A stretch of 64,000 nt of DNA from assembly GCA_963794165.1 (NCBI GenBank), contig CAWCCT010000003.1, forward strand, positions 62,001 to 126,000, given 5' to 3'. This DNA is from PALSA-350 sp963794165 (GTDB lineage Bacteria; Acidobacteriota; Terriglobia; Terriglobales; Acidobacteriaceae). A program made the translations under genes and the position numbers. This document shows, in pieces, positions 18,137 to 27,255 of this stretch (its first letter is position 1; each line of letters begins with the position of its first letter). Below the pieces are notes generated by a model. That model did no database searches, was not told the origin of the DNA, and worked only from the letters and a program-made list of their open reading frames with translations.

Positions 18137-19123
18137 ATGGAATTCCCCGTCACCCGCCTCCGGCGTTTACGGCGCACCGAGGCGATGCGCTCGCTGGTGC
18201 GCGAAGTTCATCTCCGCCCCGACTCTTTCATTTACCCGCTCTTTATCTGTCCCGGCGAGGGCATCCGGCGCGAAGTCAGCTCCATGCCCGGGGTCTACAA
18301 TCTCTCCATCGACGAGGCGATGAAAGAATTGGAAGAGGCCGCGGGCCTCGGCCTCGGCGGCCTGCTGCTCTTCGGGCTCCCTGCCGTCAAGGACGAGCAG
18401 GCCAGCGGAGCCTACGCGGAAGATGGCATTGTGCAGCAGGCCCTTCGCACCTTTAAACCGGCAGCCAGGAAACTGTTGTTGATTGCCGACGTCTGTCTCT
18501 GCGAGTACACCTCGCACGGCCACTGTGGAGTGGTAGCCAAGAACGGCGAAGACTACGAAATCCAAAATGACCCCAGCCTGAGCCTGATAGCCCGTACGGC
18601 TGTGTCGTTGGCCGCAGCCGGTGCAGACATCGTGGCCCCGTCCGACATGATGGACGGCCGGGTGGGCGCGATTCGCGACCATCTCGACGATGCCGGCCTA
18701 GAGCAGGTGCCGATTCTCTCCTATGCGGCCAAAGTGGCCTCTGCCTTCTACGGGCCTTTTCGCGAAGCCGCCGATTCGGCGCCGCAGTTCGGCGATCGGC
18801 GCACGTATCAAATGGATGGCGCCAACCTGCGCGAGGCCATGCGAGAAATTGATCAGGACATCGCCGAAGGCGCGGACATGATCCTGATGAAGCCGGCCAT
18901 GCCTTATCTGGACGTGATTCGTGCCGCCCGCGAACGTCTGGATGTCCCCATCGGGGCCTACCAGGTCTCCGGGGAATACGCCATGCTGCAGGCCGCATTC
19001 GCCAAAGGCTGGCTGGACCGCGACCGGGCCATCCTCGAATCACTCATTTCCATTCGCCGCGCCGGCGCGGATTTCACCGTAACCTACTTTGCCAAAGAAG
19101 CCGCGCGCCTCCTGGCGGGTTAA
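18137..19123 (+). CDS. hemB: delta-aminolevulinic acid dehydratase (porphobilinogen synthase)
   Basis: The 328-residue enzyme joins two aminolevulinate molecules to porphobilinogen for haem and corrinoids. Near residues 118-130 it has CLCEYTSHGHCG, the cysteine set of zinc-dependent enzymes, rather than the Asp-rich magnesium type. The two active-site lysines are in YAAKVASAFYGPFREA and LMKPAMPYLDV. The start lies 56 bases from the divergent mutS2. A family A repeat follows its stop. Confidence 0.96.
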   Translation: MEFPVTRLRRLRRTEAMRSLVREVHLRPDSFIYPLFICPGEGIRREVSSMPGVYNLSIDEAMKELEEAAGLGLGGLLLFGLPAVKDEQASGAYAEDGIVQQALRTFKPAARKLLLIADVCLCEYTSHGHCGVVAKNGEDYEIQNDPSLSLIARTAVSLAAAGADIVAPSDMMDGRVGAIRDHLDDAGLEQVPILSYAAKVASAFYGPFREAADSAPQFGDRRTYQMDGANLREAMREIDQDIAEGADMILMKPAMPYLDVIRAARERLDVPIGAYQVSGEYAMLQAAFAKGWLDRDRAILESLISIRRAGADFTVTYFAKEAARLLAG

Positions 19124-19135
19124 CAGCGAATGCTT

Positions 19136-19279
19136 GGGTGCCCCATATCTCGCTTGTTTTTCGCGAGATATGGGAAACCACGGCTCTAGACCGCCGGTGT
19201 TCGAGGTTCATTCGACAAAGGACATAAAGGTTCGCGGTGTCCCATATCTCGCAAAAAACAAGCGAGATATGGGGCACCC
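19136..19279. repeat. family A two-hairpin inverted repeat, copy 2
   Basis: Left hairpin CCCATATCTCGC, loop TTGTTTTTC, GCGAGATATGGG is mirrored by the right hairpin. The loop bases TTG on the left appear as CAA on the right, and the arms differ from perfect mirror at only about two positions. The stem uses ATATC where other copies use ACATC, with the pairing base changed to match. The 55-base centre is unlike that of copies 1, 3 and 4. It lies between convergent hemB and the acyl ligase fusion. Confidence 0.88.
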
Positions 19280-19302
19280 AAACATCCGTCGAGGGATAAG
19301 GC

Positions 19303-21876
19303 TTAGATCGATTTGAGTCCAGCGACAGCAGCCTCCAACCGTCGCGTGAAGCTTTGCGGCTCTTCGCCCGGCTCCATGGTCAACGGCTCTCCCAGCCGCA
19401 CGGCCACCGTCCCGCGCTTCGGCCATCTCTCGCCCTGAAGCCGCTTCAGGCCCTCCACCAGGATAGGCTGCACCGGCACTTCAGACTCCTGCGCCAGCAA
19501 GCCAATCCCCGGCTCGAAGGGGTGTAACCGTCCGTCGGCGGAGCGGCCGCCTTCGGGAAAGACCAGCACGTGATAGCCCTGATCCATGGCCTCCCCGGCG
19601 TGGGCGAAGCTCTGCCGCAATCCCGCGCCACGAGGCAAGGGAAAAACATTGAAGAGCCCGGTAACCAGCAAATAAGCCAGCGGAGTCAAGGCAGCTACAA
19701 TGCGGTGGCGCTCCGCTTTGCCGCGCCGCCATCCGCTCAACAGCTGTCCGGACATGGCAACCGCCACGTGGTCGCGGTCGTTGCTGCTCAGCGCGTACAG
19801 GATGACCGGCACGTCGAAGGCCGTGAGATGGTTGGCGATCAGCAGGGAGGGCCGGGCAAGGGCCACCCGCGGGGCAATCCGAGGGGCGAGTACCAGCCCC
19901 ACCAACGGGCGCACGACCACCTCCAGAAAGCAGACGCGGGCCCAGCGGATCGTCGGCCGCCAGGGCCAGCGAGGAAACAAAGGTTCCTCTGTCCGGTGGG
20001 CTCTCTGGCTGGGAACAGCAGGCAATGGCGTCGACGCTGCTGGCGTCCCTAAAGCCTCCACCGGGCTCATGCTTATCCCAGGTGGAGGGCGGTTAAGCAA
20101 ACCGCGCAGATCGCCCACCGTTTTTACCTCTCCCCAAACGGCGTCGTCCAGCTCCAGGCCAAAGCGGGTTTCGAGCGCCGACTGCAGTTGCATCAGCGCC
20201 AGGCTATCCAGGTGCAAGTCCTCGGCCAAACGGTCACTTGCCGCCACCTCCTGTTTCGCAGCGCCTAATTGGCGCAACACCTCGATTAACTGGTCGGCGG
20301 GGTCCTCGGCAGCACCGGTTCCCGTCGACAGCGACTGCTGCGCCCAGCTCTGCACCTGCCGCCGCAGGACCTTGCCCGTGGAGGTGCGGGGATACTCCGG
20401 CTGCGGCCAGCGCAGCCAGTAGCGAATTTGCTGGAATGGCGCCAGCTCCCGGTTGGCGCCATCCACCGCACCTTGCAGATCGTCGCTTGCCCCTGCGGGG
20501 ATCAGCACCGCGGCCGGTGTCGGCCCAGCGGCCGAGTCATAAGCGACCACCAGGCAATCCTGCACTCCCGGCTGCCGGCGCAACACCGCCTCCAGATCCT
20601 GAGGATGAATATTCAATCCTGCGGAAGTAACGATCACGTCGCTTTTGCGCCCGGCGAAGATCAGCTCGCCCTGCGCATTGCGGGTAGCCAGGTCGCCGGT
20701 GGCCAGCCAGCCCGGCTCCCGCGCCTGCAGGCCGCCGTGTTGCCATACCTGGGAAGCGATCGAGTTGCCGCGCACCAGGATCTCGCCATCGGATCCGATC
20801 TGCACCTCCCGGCCGGCGAGCGGTTTGCCGATACTACCGCGGGCGATCTTAAACGGGTGATTCAGTGTCACCAACGCGGTGGTCTCCGTCATCCCGTAAC
20901 CCTGGATCAAGGCGAAGCCAATCGTGGTCCAAAAGCTTTCCAGGTCAGCCGGCAAGGTAGCTCCGCCCGACACAAAAGCCCAGAATTTCAGCCCCAGGCG
21001 GCGATGCACAGCGCGGAAGCGCCACCACCGTTTCCCGATGGACTGCCCGCGAGCGGCGGCAAGGCTTTGCGGAAGCCCAGGAAACTCCGCCCCCAGCCAA
21101 CCCCGCATCAGGTCGAGGACTCGCGGAACCGCGGCCAGCACCGAGATCCGCTCCTGGTGCAGAAGGCGGGCCAGGCGCGGCGCCTGCAGGCGGTCTTCAA
21201 AGTGGACCTCCGCTACCAGCAAAGGCGGGACCCACAACCCCATAAACTGGCCAAATACGTGGCTGAGCGGCAGCGTATGCAAAATGCGTAGCGGATGCAC
21301 CAGGCGCTCGTAGCGCAAGTACTTGGCCATCTCCTTCTCCAGCGGATCGAGCGAGGCCAGCACGTTGCCGTGGGTGTGCACGATGCCCTTAGGGTCTCCG
21401 GTGGTCCCGGAAGTGAAGATGATCTGCAGCGGCGTGTCCCGGGACAGCCCGGGCAAAGGCGCATAGTCCGGCGAAGGGAGCTCATCGGCAAAGCTGGCAA
21501 AGCCGAGCTTGGGAATCCCTGGATCGAGCGCTTGCAACAGCGCCAGATCGCCCGTCAGGAGCCGAGGCTGCACCTCCGCCACCACCCGCCGGGCCAGCTC
21601 CAGGCTGCCAGCGGCATCCAGCGGTACTGCAACGATTCCGCGCAGAATGCATCCAAAGAAAGCCGCTACCCACTCCACCGAGTTGTTTCCCCAAAGCAAA
21701 ACACGGTCGCCGGGACGCAAGCCAAGCTGGTCAACGGCATGAGCGCAACGAGCGCTCAGCTCCGCCAGTTGCGCGTAGGTGGAAGAAAAACGGCGATTGC
21801 CGCGGTGGGTAACGACCGCGATTTGTTCTTCATAACGGCGGAAGTCCGCCACCAGCGTTGCCAGGTGCGGTCGCAC
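19303..21876 (-). CDS. fused AMP-dependent acyl ligase / acyl carrier / 1-acylglycerol-3-phosphate acyltransferase
   Basis: The 857-residue protein joins three units. An adenylate-forming ligase occupies about 1-520, with FTSGTTGDPKG near 155, QGYGMTET and WLATGDLATRN. An acyl-carrier-like domain follows, with the attachment serine in LHLDSLALMQL near 554. A PlsC-type acyltransferase (about 650-857) has NHLTAFD near 680 and FPEGGRSADG near 772. The layout suggests activation of a free fatty acid, loading on the built-in carrier and transfer to a lysophospholipid, similar in idea to Aas but with a carrier domain. The substrate is not known. Confidence 0.9.
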   Translation of the reverse strand: MRPHLATLVADFRRYEEQIAVVTHRGNRRFSSTYAQLAELSARCAHAVDQLGLRPGDRVLLWGNNSVEWVAAFFGCILRGIVAVPLDAAGSLELARRVVAEVQPRLLTGDLALLQALDPGIPKLGFASFADELPSPDYAPLPGLSRDTPLQIIFTSGTTGDPKGIVHTHGNVLASLDPLEKEMAKYLRYERLVHPLRILHTLPLSHVFGQFMGLWVPPLLVAEVHFEDRLQAPRLARLLHQERISVLAAVPRVLDLMRGWLGAEFPGLPQSLAAARGQSIGKRWWRFRAVHRRLGLKFWAFVSGGATLPADLESFWTTIGFALIQGYGMTETTALVTLNHPFKIARGSIGKPLAGREVQIGSDGEILVRGNSIASQVWQHGGLQAREPGWLATGDLATRNAQGELIFAGRKSDVIVTSAGLNIHPQDLEAVLRRQPGVQDCLVVAYDSAAGPTPAAVLIPAGASDDLQGAVDGANRELAPFQQIRYWLRWPQPEYPRTSTGKVLRRQVQSWAQQSLSTGTGAAEDPADQLIEVLRQLGAAKQEVAASDRLAEDLHLDSLALMQLQSALETRFGLELDDAVWGEVKTVGDLRGLLNRPPPGISMSPVEALGTPAASTPLPAVPSQRAHRTEEPLFPRWPWRPTIRWARVCFLEVVVRPLVGLVLAPRIAPRVALARPSLLIANHLTAFDVPVILYALSSNDRDHVAVAMSGQLLSGWRRGKAERHRIVAALTPLAYLLVTGLFNVFPLPRGAGLRQSFAHAGEAMDQGYHVLVFPEGGRSADGRLHPFEPGIGLLAQESEVPVQPILVEGLKRLQGERWPKRGTVAVRLGEPLTMEPGEEPQSFTRRLEAAVAGLKSI

Positions 21877-21982
21877 ACGTTCAGTGTGGCATAAGAAGGC
21901 GATCCAGGTCGCAGGCGGACCGCTCGCGTAAAATATTAGTTTTGCTCGGGCGCTATTAACGGATTCATTGAGGGAGCTACTT

Positions 21983-23407
21983 GTGGCAGAGACAATTTAC
22001 GACATGGTCATCATTGGCGGCGGTCCGGGGGGCTACACCACCGCCATCCGCGCCGGGCAGTATGGGCTGAAAGTCGCCCTCATCGAGCGGGAAAAGAAGC
22101 TGGGCGGGACCTGCCTGCATTGGGGCTGTATTCCCACCAAATCCCTGTTGTTTGATGCCGAGCTCTATGACCAGCTGCAGCATGCTGCCGAGCATGGCAT
22201 GGAAGGCGTGGGCAAGGTCACCATCAACTGGAAGACCATCCTCGACCGTAAAAACGGGATCATCACCAAGCATGTGAAGGGCCTCGACTTCCTCATGCGC
22301 AAGAACAAAGTCACCACCATCGAGGGCTACGGCCGCCTCACCGGCCCGGCGAACAATGGAACTCATTCCATCGCGGTCGAGGCCGCGGGCGGCGAGAAGA
22401 AAACCGTGCAGGCGAAGAACGTCGTGATCGCCACCGGCTCCGACGCCCGGATGCTGCCGGGGGTGGAGGCGGATGCCACCAGCATCCTGACCAACATGGA
22501 GATACTCGTCCTACCCCAGATCCCGAAGTCGATGGTGGTCATCGGCGCCGGCGCTGTCGGGGTCGAGTTCGGCTCCATCTTCAAGAGCTTCGGCAGCGAG
22601 ATCACCATCGTCGAGTACCTGCCGCGCCTGGTCCCCAACGAAGATGAGGACGTGAGCAAGGAACTGGCCCGCGTCTTCCGCAAGCGGGGCATCGACACCC
22701 ACACCGGCGCCAAGGTCGACAAAGTGGAGAAGACCAAGGACGGAGTGAAGGTGACCTTCACCACCGCTGACGGCAAACAGGTGGTCAAGGACGCGGAGAA
22801 GGTGCTGGTGGCCGTTGGCCGCGCGCCCCGTACAGCCGATATTGGCCTTGAGGCCACTAAAGTTGAAGTGGAACGCGGCTTTATCCGCACCGATGAGTGG
22901 ATGCAGACCCGGGAACCCGGCATTTTTGCCATTGGGGACGTGGTTGCCGGCCTGCCCCAACTGGCTCACGTAGCCGCGATGGCGGGCATGGTCGTGGCCG
23001 CCAAGGTAGCCGGCAAGCGGGCCAATCCGGTGCGCCGCGATCGCATCCCGGCCTGCACCTACTGCGAGCCGCAAATTGGCAGCGTCGGCCTGACCGAAGA
23101 GCAAGCCAAGGCAAAGGGGTACCAAGTAAAAGTGGGCAAGTTTCCCTTTTCCGCCAACTCCAAGGCCTCCATTGTCGGTTCCCACGAGGGCTTCGTGAAG
23201 GTAGTCGCGGACGCCAAATACGGCGAGGTGCTGGGGGTGCACATCATCGGGCCGCAAGCCACTGAGTTGGTAGCCGAGGCTGTGGTGGCGATGCAGTTGG
23301 AAGCGACCATCGAGGAGTTGATGTTTACCATCCACGCCCACCCCACCTTAGCGGAGGCAATGCTAGATGGTTTTGGCAGCGTGGAGAACATGGCCATTAA
23401 TGTCTGA
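21983..23407 (+). CDS. lpdA: dihydrolipoyl dehydrogenase (E3)
   Basis: The 474-residue enzyme has the FAD motif VIIGGGPGGYTTAIRAGQ, the redox disulphide GGTCLHWGCIPTKSL, the NAD motif VIGAGAVGVEFGSI and the C-terminal His-Glu pair in IHAHPTLAEAM. It reoxidises dihydrolipoamide on 2-oxoacid dehydrogenase E2 chains. GTG at 21983 is preferred because GGGAG lies six bases upstream; a TTG five codons earlier is possible. Its 3' end overlaps lipB by eight bases. Confidence 0.95.
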   Translation: MAETIYDMVIIGGGPGGYTTAIRAGQYGLKVALIEREKKLGGTCLHWGCIPTKSLLFDAELYDQLQHAAEHGMEGVGKVTINWKTILDRKNGIITKHVKGLDFLMRKNKVTTIEGYGRLTGPANNGTHSIAVEAAGGEKKTVQAKNVVIATGSDARMLPGVEADATSILTNMEILVLPQIPKSMVVIGAGAVGVEFGSIFKSFGSEITIVEYLPRLVPNEDEDVSKELARVFRKRGIDTHTGAKVDKVEKTKDGVKVTFTTADGKQVVKDAEKVLVAVGRAPRTADIGLEATKVEVERGFIRTDEWMQTREPGIFAIGDVVAGLPQLAHVAAMAGMVVAAKVAGKRANPVRRDRIPACTYCEPQIGSVGLTEEQAKAKGYQVKVGKFPFSANSKASIVGSHEGFVKVVADAKYGEVLGVHIIGPQATELVAEAVVAMQLEATIEELMFTIHAHPTLAEAMLDGFGSVENMAINV

Positions 23408-24134
23408 GCCGGTCATTTCATTGGTCGATCTCGGTCGCCTCGACTACGCCACGGCGCTGATCCTGCAGCAGCAGGTTTGCGCGCTGCGCCAGCAAGAGCA
23501 GATTGGCGACGTGCTCCTGGTGGTGGAGCATCCGCCGGTGTTGACCCTGGGCCGCAACGCCCGCCGCGAGCACGTAGTCGCCGATGGTGAGCTGCTGGCC
23601 CGTCGCGGCATCCAACTGTTTGAAACCAACCGTGGCGGGGACGTCACCTACCACGGGCCGGGGCAGCTGGTGGGTTATCCGATTTTCAATTTGCGTGGCT
23701 TTCTTCCCCCGCTGGGCATCGTCGAGTACCTGCGCAAGCTGGAAGAGGTCCTTATTCGTGCCTGCGCGGATTACGGCGTGCTTACCCAACGCGCGCCCGG
23801 CCGCGCCGGAGTCTGGACCGTTCCGGGAGGAACGGTGGCGGAGAAAAAGATTGCCGCCCTTGGCGTCCACGTTTCCCGGGGCGTCACCACGCACGGCTTT
23901 GCCCTCAACGTGACCACCGATCTGGACGACTTTGGATTGATCGTGCCTTGCGGCATTCGCGACCGCGGGGTCACCAGCATGGAAACCGAGGCCGATCCCG
24001 CGCCCTCGCTCCAGCAGATGGCCAACGGGGTGGCTCGCCACTTTGGCCGCGTCTTTGGCCGGCCGGTGGTGTGGGTGGAAGCGCTGGAGGATCTGGCGCC
24101 TTGCGGTTCCACGGCATTCGCGGGATTGCACTAG
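23400..24134 (+). CDS. lipB: octanoyltransferase (lipoyl(octanoyl) transferase)
   Basis: The 244-residue protein moves octanoyl groups from ACP to lipoyl domains. It shows LTLGRNARREH, the signature RGGDVTYHGPGQLVGYP (about 77-95), the catalytic lysine in VAEKKIAALGVHVSRG near 148 and the acyl-accepting cysteine in IVPCGI near 182. The ATG overlaps the end of lpdA, so translation is probably coupled. A lipoyl-bearing E2 gene follows within 31 bases, which matches its job. lipA is not in the window. Confidence 0.95.
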   Translation: MSEPVISLVDLGRLDYATALILQQQVCALRQQEQIGDVLLVVEHPPVLTLGRNARREHVVADGELLARRGIQLFETNRGGDVTYHGPGQLVGYPIFNLRGFLPPLGIVEYLRKLEEVLIRACADYGVLTQRAPGRAGVWTVPGGTVAEKKIAALGVHVSRGVTTHGFALNVTTDLDDFGLIVPCGIRDRGVTSMETEADPAPSLQQMANGVARHFGRVFGRPVVWVEALEDLAPCGSTAFAGLH

Positions 24135-24165
24135 AATAGGGAGTTCGCAGAGCGAAAGGGAGTCC

Positions 24166-25836
24166 ATGCCGACCGATGTCATCATGCCCCAGATGGGTGA
24201 GTCGATTTTTGAAGGCACCATCACCAAGTGGCTGAAAAAGCCCGGTGACACGGTGCAGAGAGACGAGCCTCTGTTCGAGATTTCCACCGACAAAGTAGAT
24301 GCCGAGATCCCGTCGCCTGCCAGCGGTGTGCTCACCGAGGTCAAGATCGCGGAAGGAAACACGGTGCAGATCAATACCGTGGTGGGCGTCATTGGGGATG
24401 GAGACGGCCAACCCGCCGCCGCGCCGGCGGCTGAGGCCCCGGCAGCGGAGACACCTTCCAAAACCGTTGACCCGCCCAGCGGGACCAACTCCCCGGCGCC
24501 CGCAGCGGCCGCGCCGCCGCAACCTGCCGCGCCGGCCTCCCTCACAGAAGTGATCATGCCGCAGATGGGCGAATCTATTTTTGAGGGCACCATCACCAAG
24601 TGGTTGAAAAAGCCCGGCGACACGGTGCAACAAGACGAGCCGCTCTTCGAGATCTCGACCGATAAAGTAGATGCCGAGATTCCCTCGCCCGCCGCGGGCG
24701 TGCTTTCCGAGATCAAGGTCCAGGCCGGCACCACGGTGCAGATCAACAACGTGGTGGCCATCATCAGTGCTGCCGGGGCCGCTTCCGCGCCGGCGCCTGC
24801 ACCCAGCGCACCGCGATCGCAGCCCGCTGCGGTCGAAGCAGCGCCTGAGCCTGAAACCGATACGGCCGACGCAGAAGCTGGGGAACGGGTTCGCTCCTCG
24901 CCTCTGGTGCGCAAGATTGCCCGCGAGAACAATCTGGACCTGCGTCAGGTTCCGGGCACCGGATCATCGGGCCGGATTACCAAGGAAGACATTCTCGGCT
25001 TTATGGCGAAAGGCGCCACCACGCCTCCAGCTCCGGTCCCCAAGCCTGCCCCTGCGCCCGCCGTTCCAGCGGCTGCTGTGGCCAAGCCGGCCGCACCGGC
25101 GACCCCTCCCGTTGCCCAAGTGTCCACCCCAGGGGACGAGCTGGTGCCGATGACTCGTATGCGCTCCATCATCGCCCAGCGCATGGTCGACTCCAAGCGC
25201 ACCAGCGCCCACGTGCACACCGTATTCAAGATCGACATGAGCCGCATCGTGCGCCTGCGGGAGAAGGAGAAGTCCAAGTACGAGCAGCGCAATGGGGTCA
25301 AGCTCACCTACATGCCGTTCATCTCTCGTGCGGTCATCGCCACCCTGCGCAAGATGCCCATCGTGAACGCTTCGATGGAAGGTGATGCCATCCGCTACCA
25401 CAAGAACATCAATCTGGGGATTGCCGTAGCCCTGGATTGGGGGCTGATTGTGCCCGTGATTCGTCAAGCAGAAGACAAGAGTTTTCTGGGCATCGCCCGA
25501 TCCATCGTCGATTTGGCGGAGAGAGCTCGGGCAAAGAAGCTCAAGCCGGAAGAAGTAGGATCTGGCACTTTCACGATTACCAATCCGGGCATTTTCGGCG
25601 AGCAATTCGGCACCCCCGTGATCAATCAACCGGAGTCGGCAATTTTGGGCGTGGGCGGCCTGTTTAAAGAACCAACCGTAGTTACCGATGAGAACGGCTC
25701 TGACTCCATCGCCATCCGCAGCATCATCCGTCTGACCCTGGGCTTCGATCACCGCATCATCGACGGCGCCGATGCGGGCAAGTTCATGGCCGAGCTAAAA
25801 AAATACCTGGAAAACTGGAGCGAAGACATCGGCTAG
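24166..25836 (+). CDS. dihydrolipoamide acyltransferase E2 with two lipoyl domains
   Basis: The 556-residue protein has two nearly identical lipoyl domains (about 1-78 and 127-204), each with the lipoylated lysine in STDKVDAEI. Ala/Pro-rich linkers follow, then a peripheral subunit-binding domain (about 241-277, SPLVRKIARENNLDL and GTGSSGRITKEDI). The catalytic domain (about 325-556) has FDHRIIDGADAG. It could serve 2-oxoglutarate or branched-chain oxoacid dehydrogenase; sequence alone does not decide. No E1 gene is adjacent. Confidence 0.92.
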   Translation: MPTDVIMPQMGESIFEGTITKWLKKPGDTVQRDEPLFEISTDKVDAEIPSPASGVLTEVKIAEGNTVQINTVVGVIGDGDGQPAAAPAAEAPAAETPSKTVDPPSGTNSPAPAAAAPPQPAAPASLTEVIMPQMGESIFEGTITKWLKKPGDTVQQDEPLFEISTDKVDAEIPSPAAGVLSEIKVQAGTTVQINNVVAIISAAGAASAPAPAPSAPRSQPAAVEAAPEPETDTADAEAGERVRSSPLVRKIARENNLDLRQVPGTGSSGRITKEDILGFMAKGATTPPAPVPKPAPAPAVPAAAVAKPAAPATPPVAQVSTPGDELVPMTRMRSIIAQRMVDSKRTSAHVHTVFKIDMSRIVRLREKEKSKYEQRNGVKLTYMPFISRAVIATLRKMPIVNASMEGDAIRYHKNINLGIAVALDWGLIVPVIRQAEDKSFLGIARSIVDLAERARAKKLKPEEVGSGTFTITNPGIFGEQFGTPVINQPESAILGVGGLFKEPTVVTDENGSDSIAIRSIIRLTLGFDHRIIDGADAGKFMAELKKYLENWSEDIG

Positions 25837-25847
25837 ACCCCGGTCGA

Positions 25848-26130
25848 AAAAACATTTCCAGTAAGGGTCCGCTGAACCGCAGATCCCTCGGCTGCGCTCG
25901 GGATGACAAGGGGGAAGGCGATGCCTCCATGGGAGAGCGGTCGCTTATCGGTGACCGCTCTTCATCGCCTGCCTGAGGCTCGCAAGAAATCGCTCTTTAG
26001 CTACCACCCTTGGGTGAGCAACCTCTTCCATGAGCAACCAGCCTTCCATGGAAGCATCGCCCTCCCCTTTGTCATCCCGAGCGCAGCCGAGGGATCTGCG
26101 GTTCAGCGGACCTTTACTGGAAATGTTTTA
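25848..26130. repeat. family B long inverted repeat between convergent genes
   Basis: Arms of about 85 bases (25848-25932 and 26044-26130) mirror each other with a handful of mismatches and contain GAACCGCAGATCCCTCGG and GCTCGGGATGACAA. About 110 bases lie between. It spans nearly the whole gap between E2 and purK, and the purK stop codon falls on its right edge. It could act as a two-way terminator. Confidence 0.85.
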
Positions 26131-27255
26131 GAGCCGGCTCCTGGCCTCGAGAACTCGAGCAACGGCCTCTTCCGCCGTGTCCGCGGTGGCTGATAGATGG
26201 CCCATCTTGCGCCCCGCCCGCGCCGTATGTTTCTCATACAAATGCAAACTCACCTCGGGAACCGCCAGCGCCCGCGCGAAGCGCGGCTCCCCATTTAGCC
26301 AAAGATCGCCCAACAGATTGGCGATGGCCGCCGGCCGTACAATCCTCACATCCCCCAGGGGCAGGTCGCACACCGCGCGCACCGCCTGCTCAAACTGGCT
26401 GGTAACGCAGCAGCGTTCGCTGGCGTGATAGCTGTTGTGCGGCCGCGGCGCGAGTTCATTCACGTACAGCCCATCCCCTTGCGTCACGAACATCTCCACC
26501 GCCAACAGCCCCTCGAGCTGCAGCTGGCACGCCATGGTCGTGGCCAGCTCCTGGGCGCGTTTTTCCAGCCAGTGAGGTATCGACGAAGGAAGCGCGCTCC
26601 AAACCAGGATCTGCTGCTCATGATGGTTGGTCGCCGCCGGGTAAGCGACCACCTCGCCGCTAGGGTTGCGCGCCACCATGACCGAGATCTCTGATTGCAA
26701 ATCGAGTGCCTGTTCCGCGACGCACGGCTGTTCTCCCAGCGAGCGCCACGCATCGCCTGGGAGCGACCCGCGTTCCACCTTCACTTGGCCTCGGCCGTCG
26801 TACCCGCCCTGGGCGCGCTTGAGGTAAATCCGCTCGCCCAGCTCCGCCATAGCGTCGCACAGGTCGGCTTCCGAATAGACCGCCCGATACGGCCCCACAG
26901 GAAAACCCTGCGCGCGCAACCAGTTTTTTTGCCGGATCCGGTCCTGAACCATGGCCAGGATCTCCTTACCCGGCCGCACCGGAGCATAACGAGCCGCTGC
27001 TTCGAGCGAAGCAATCGATATCTGCTCGATCTCCAAGGTAATGACATCGCAGCCGCGAGCCAGATCTGCAGCTGCCTTGGCGTCATCCCAGGCGCCCACA
27101 AAGCAGGCATCCACGACAAAGCGCGCCGGGCAGGAGGGATCCGGGTCCATTACCTGTACCCGGTAACCCAGCGAGCGGGCAGCCATGGCGGTCATGCGGC
27201 CCAATTGACCGCCTCCCAGGATGCCAATGGTTGAGCCCTGGACGATCGCCGTCAA
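26128..27255 (-). CDS. purK: N5-carboxyaminoimidazole ribonucleotide synthase
   Basis: The 375-residue ATP-grasp protein starts IGILGGGQLGRMTAMAARSL and includes YLKRAQGGYDGRGQVKV and ELAPRPHNSYHASE. It carboxylates AIR with bicarbonate and ATP, making the substrate of PurE. Its ATG overlaps the stop of purE by four bases (27252-27255), a typical coupled pair. The stop codon lies at the border of an inverted repeat. Confidence 0.95.
   Translation of the reverse strand: MTAIVQGSTIGILGGGQLGRMTAMAARSLGYRVQVMDPDPSCPARFVVDACFVGAWDDAKAAADLARGCDVITLEIEQISIASLEAAARYAPVRPGKEILAMVQDRIRQKNWLRAQGFPVGPYRAVYSEADLCDAMAELGERIYLKRAQGGYDGRGQVKVERGSLPGDAWRSLGEQPCVAEQALDLQSEISVMVARNPSGEVVAYPAATNHHEQQILVWSALPSSIPHWLEKRAQELATTMACQLQLEGLLAVEMFVTQGDGLYVNELAPRPHNSYHASERCCVTSQFEQAVRAVCDLPLGDVRIVRPAAIANLLGDLWLNGEPRFARALAVPEVSLHLYEKHTARAGRKMGHLSATADTAEEAVARVLEARSRL

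Noticed and set aside
19089..19316. Open frames encoding peptides such as ISLVFREMWDT at each family A copy
   Set aside because: They arise from the repeat hairpins, occur in several frames and orientations, and have no ribosome binding sites. The DNA symmetry explains them.
24125..24932. Long minus-strand open frames opposite E2 and lipB
   Set aside because: They are Ala/Gly-rich shadows of high-GC coding sequence on the other strand.
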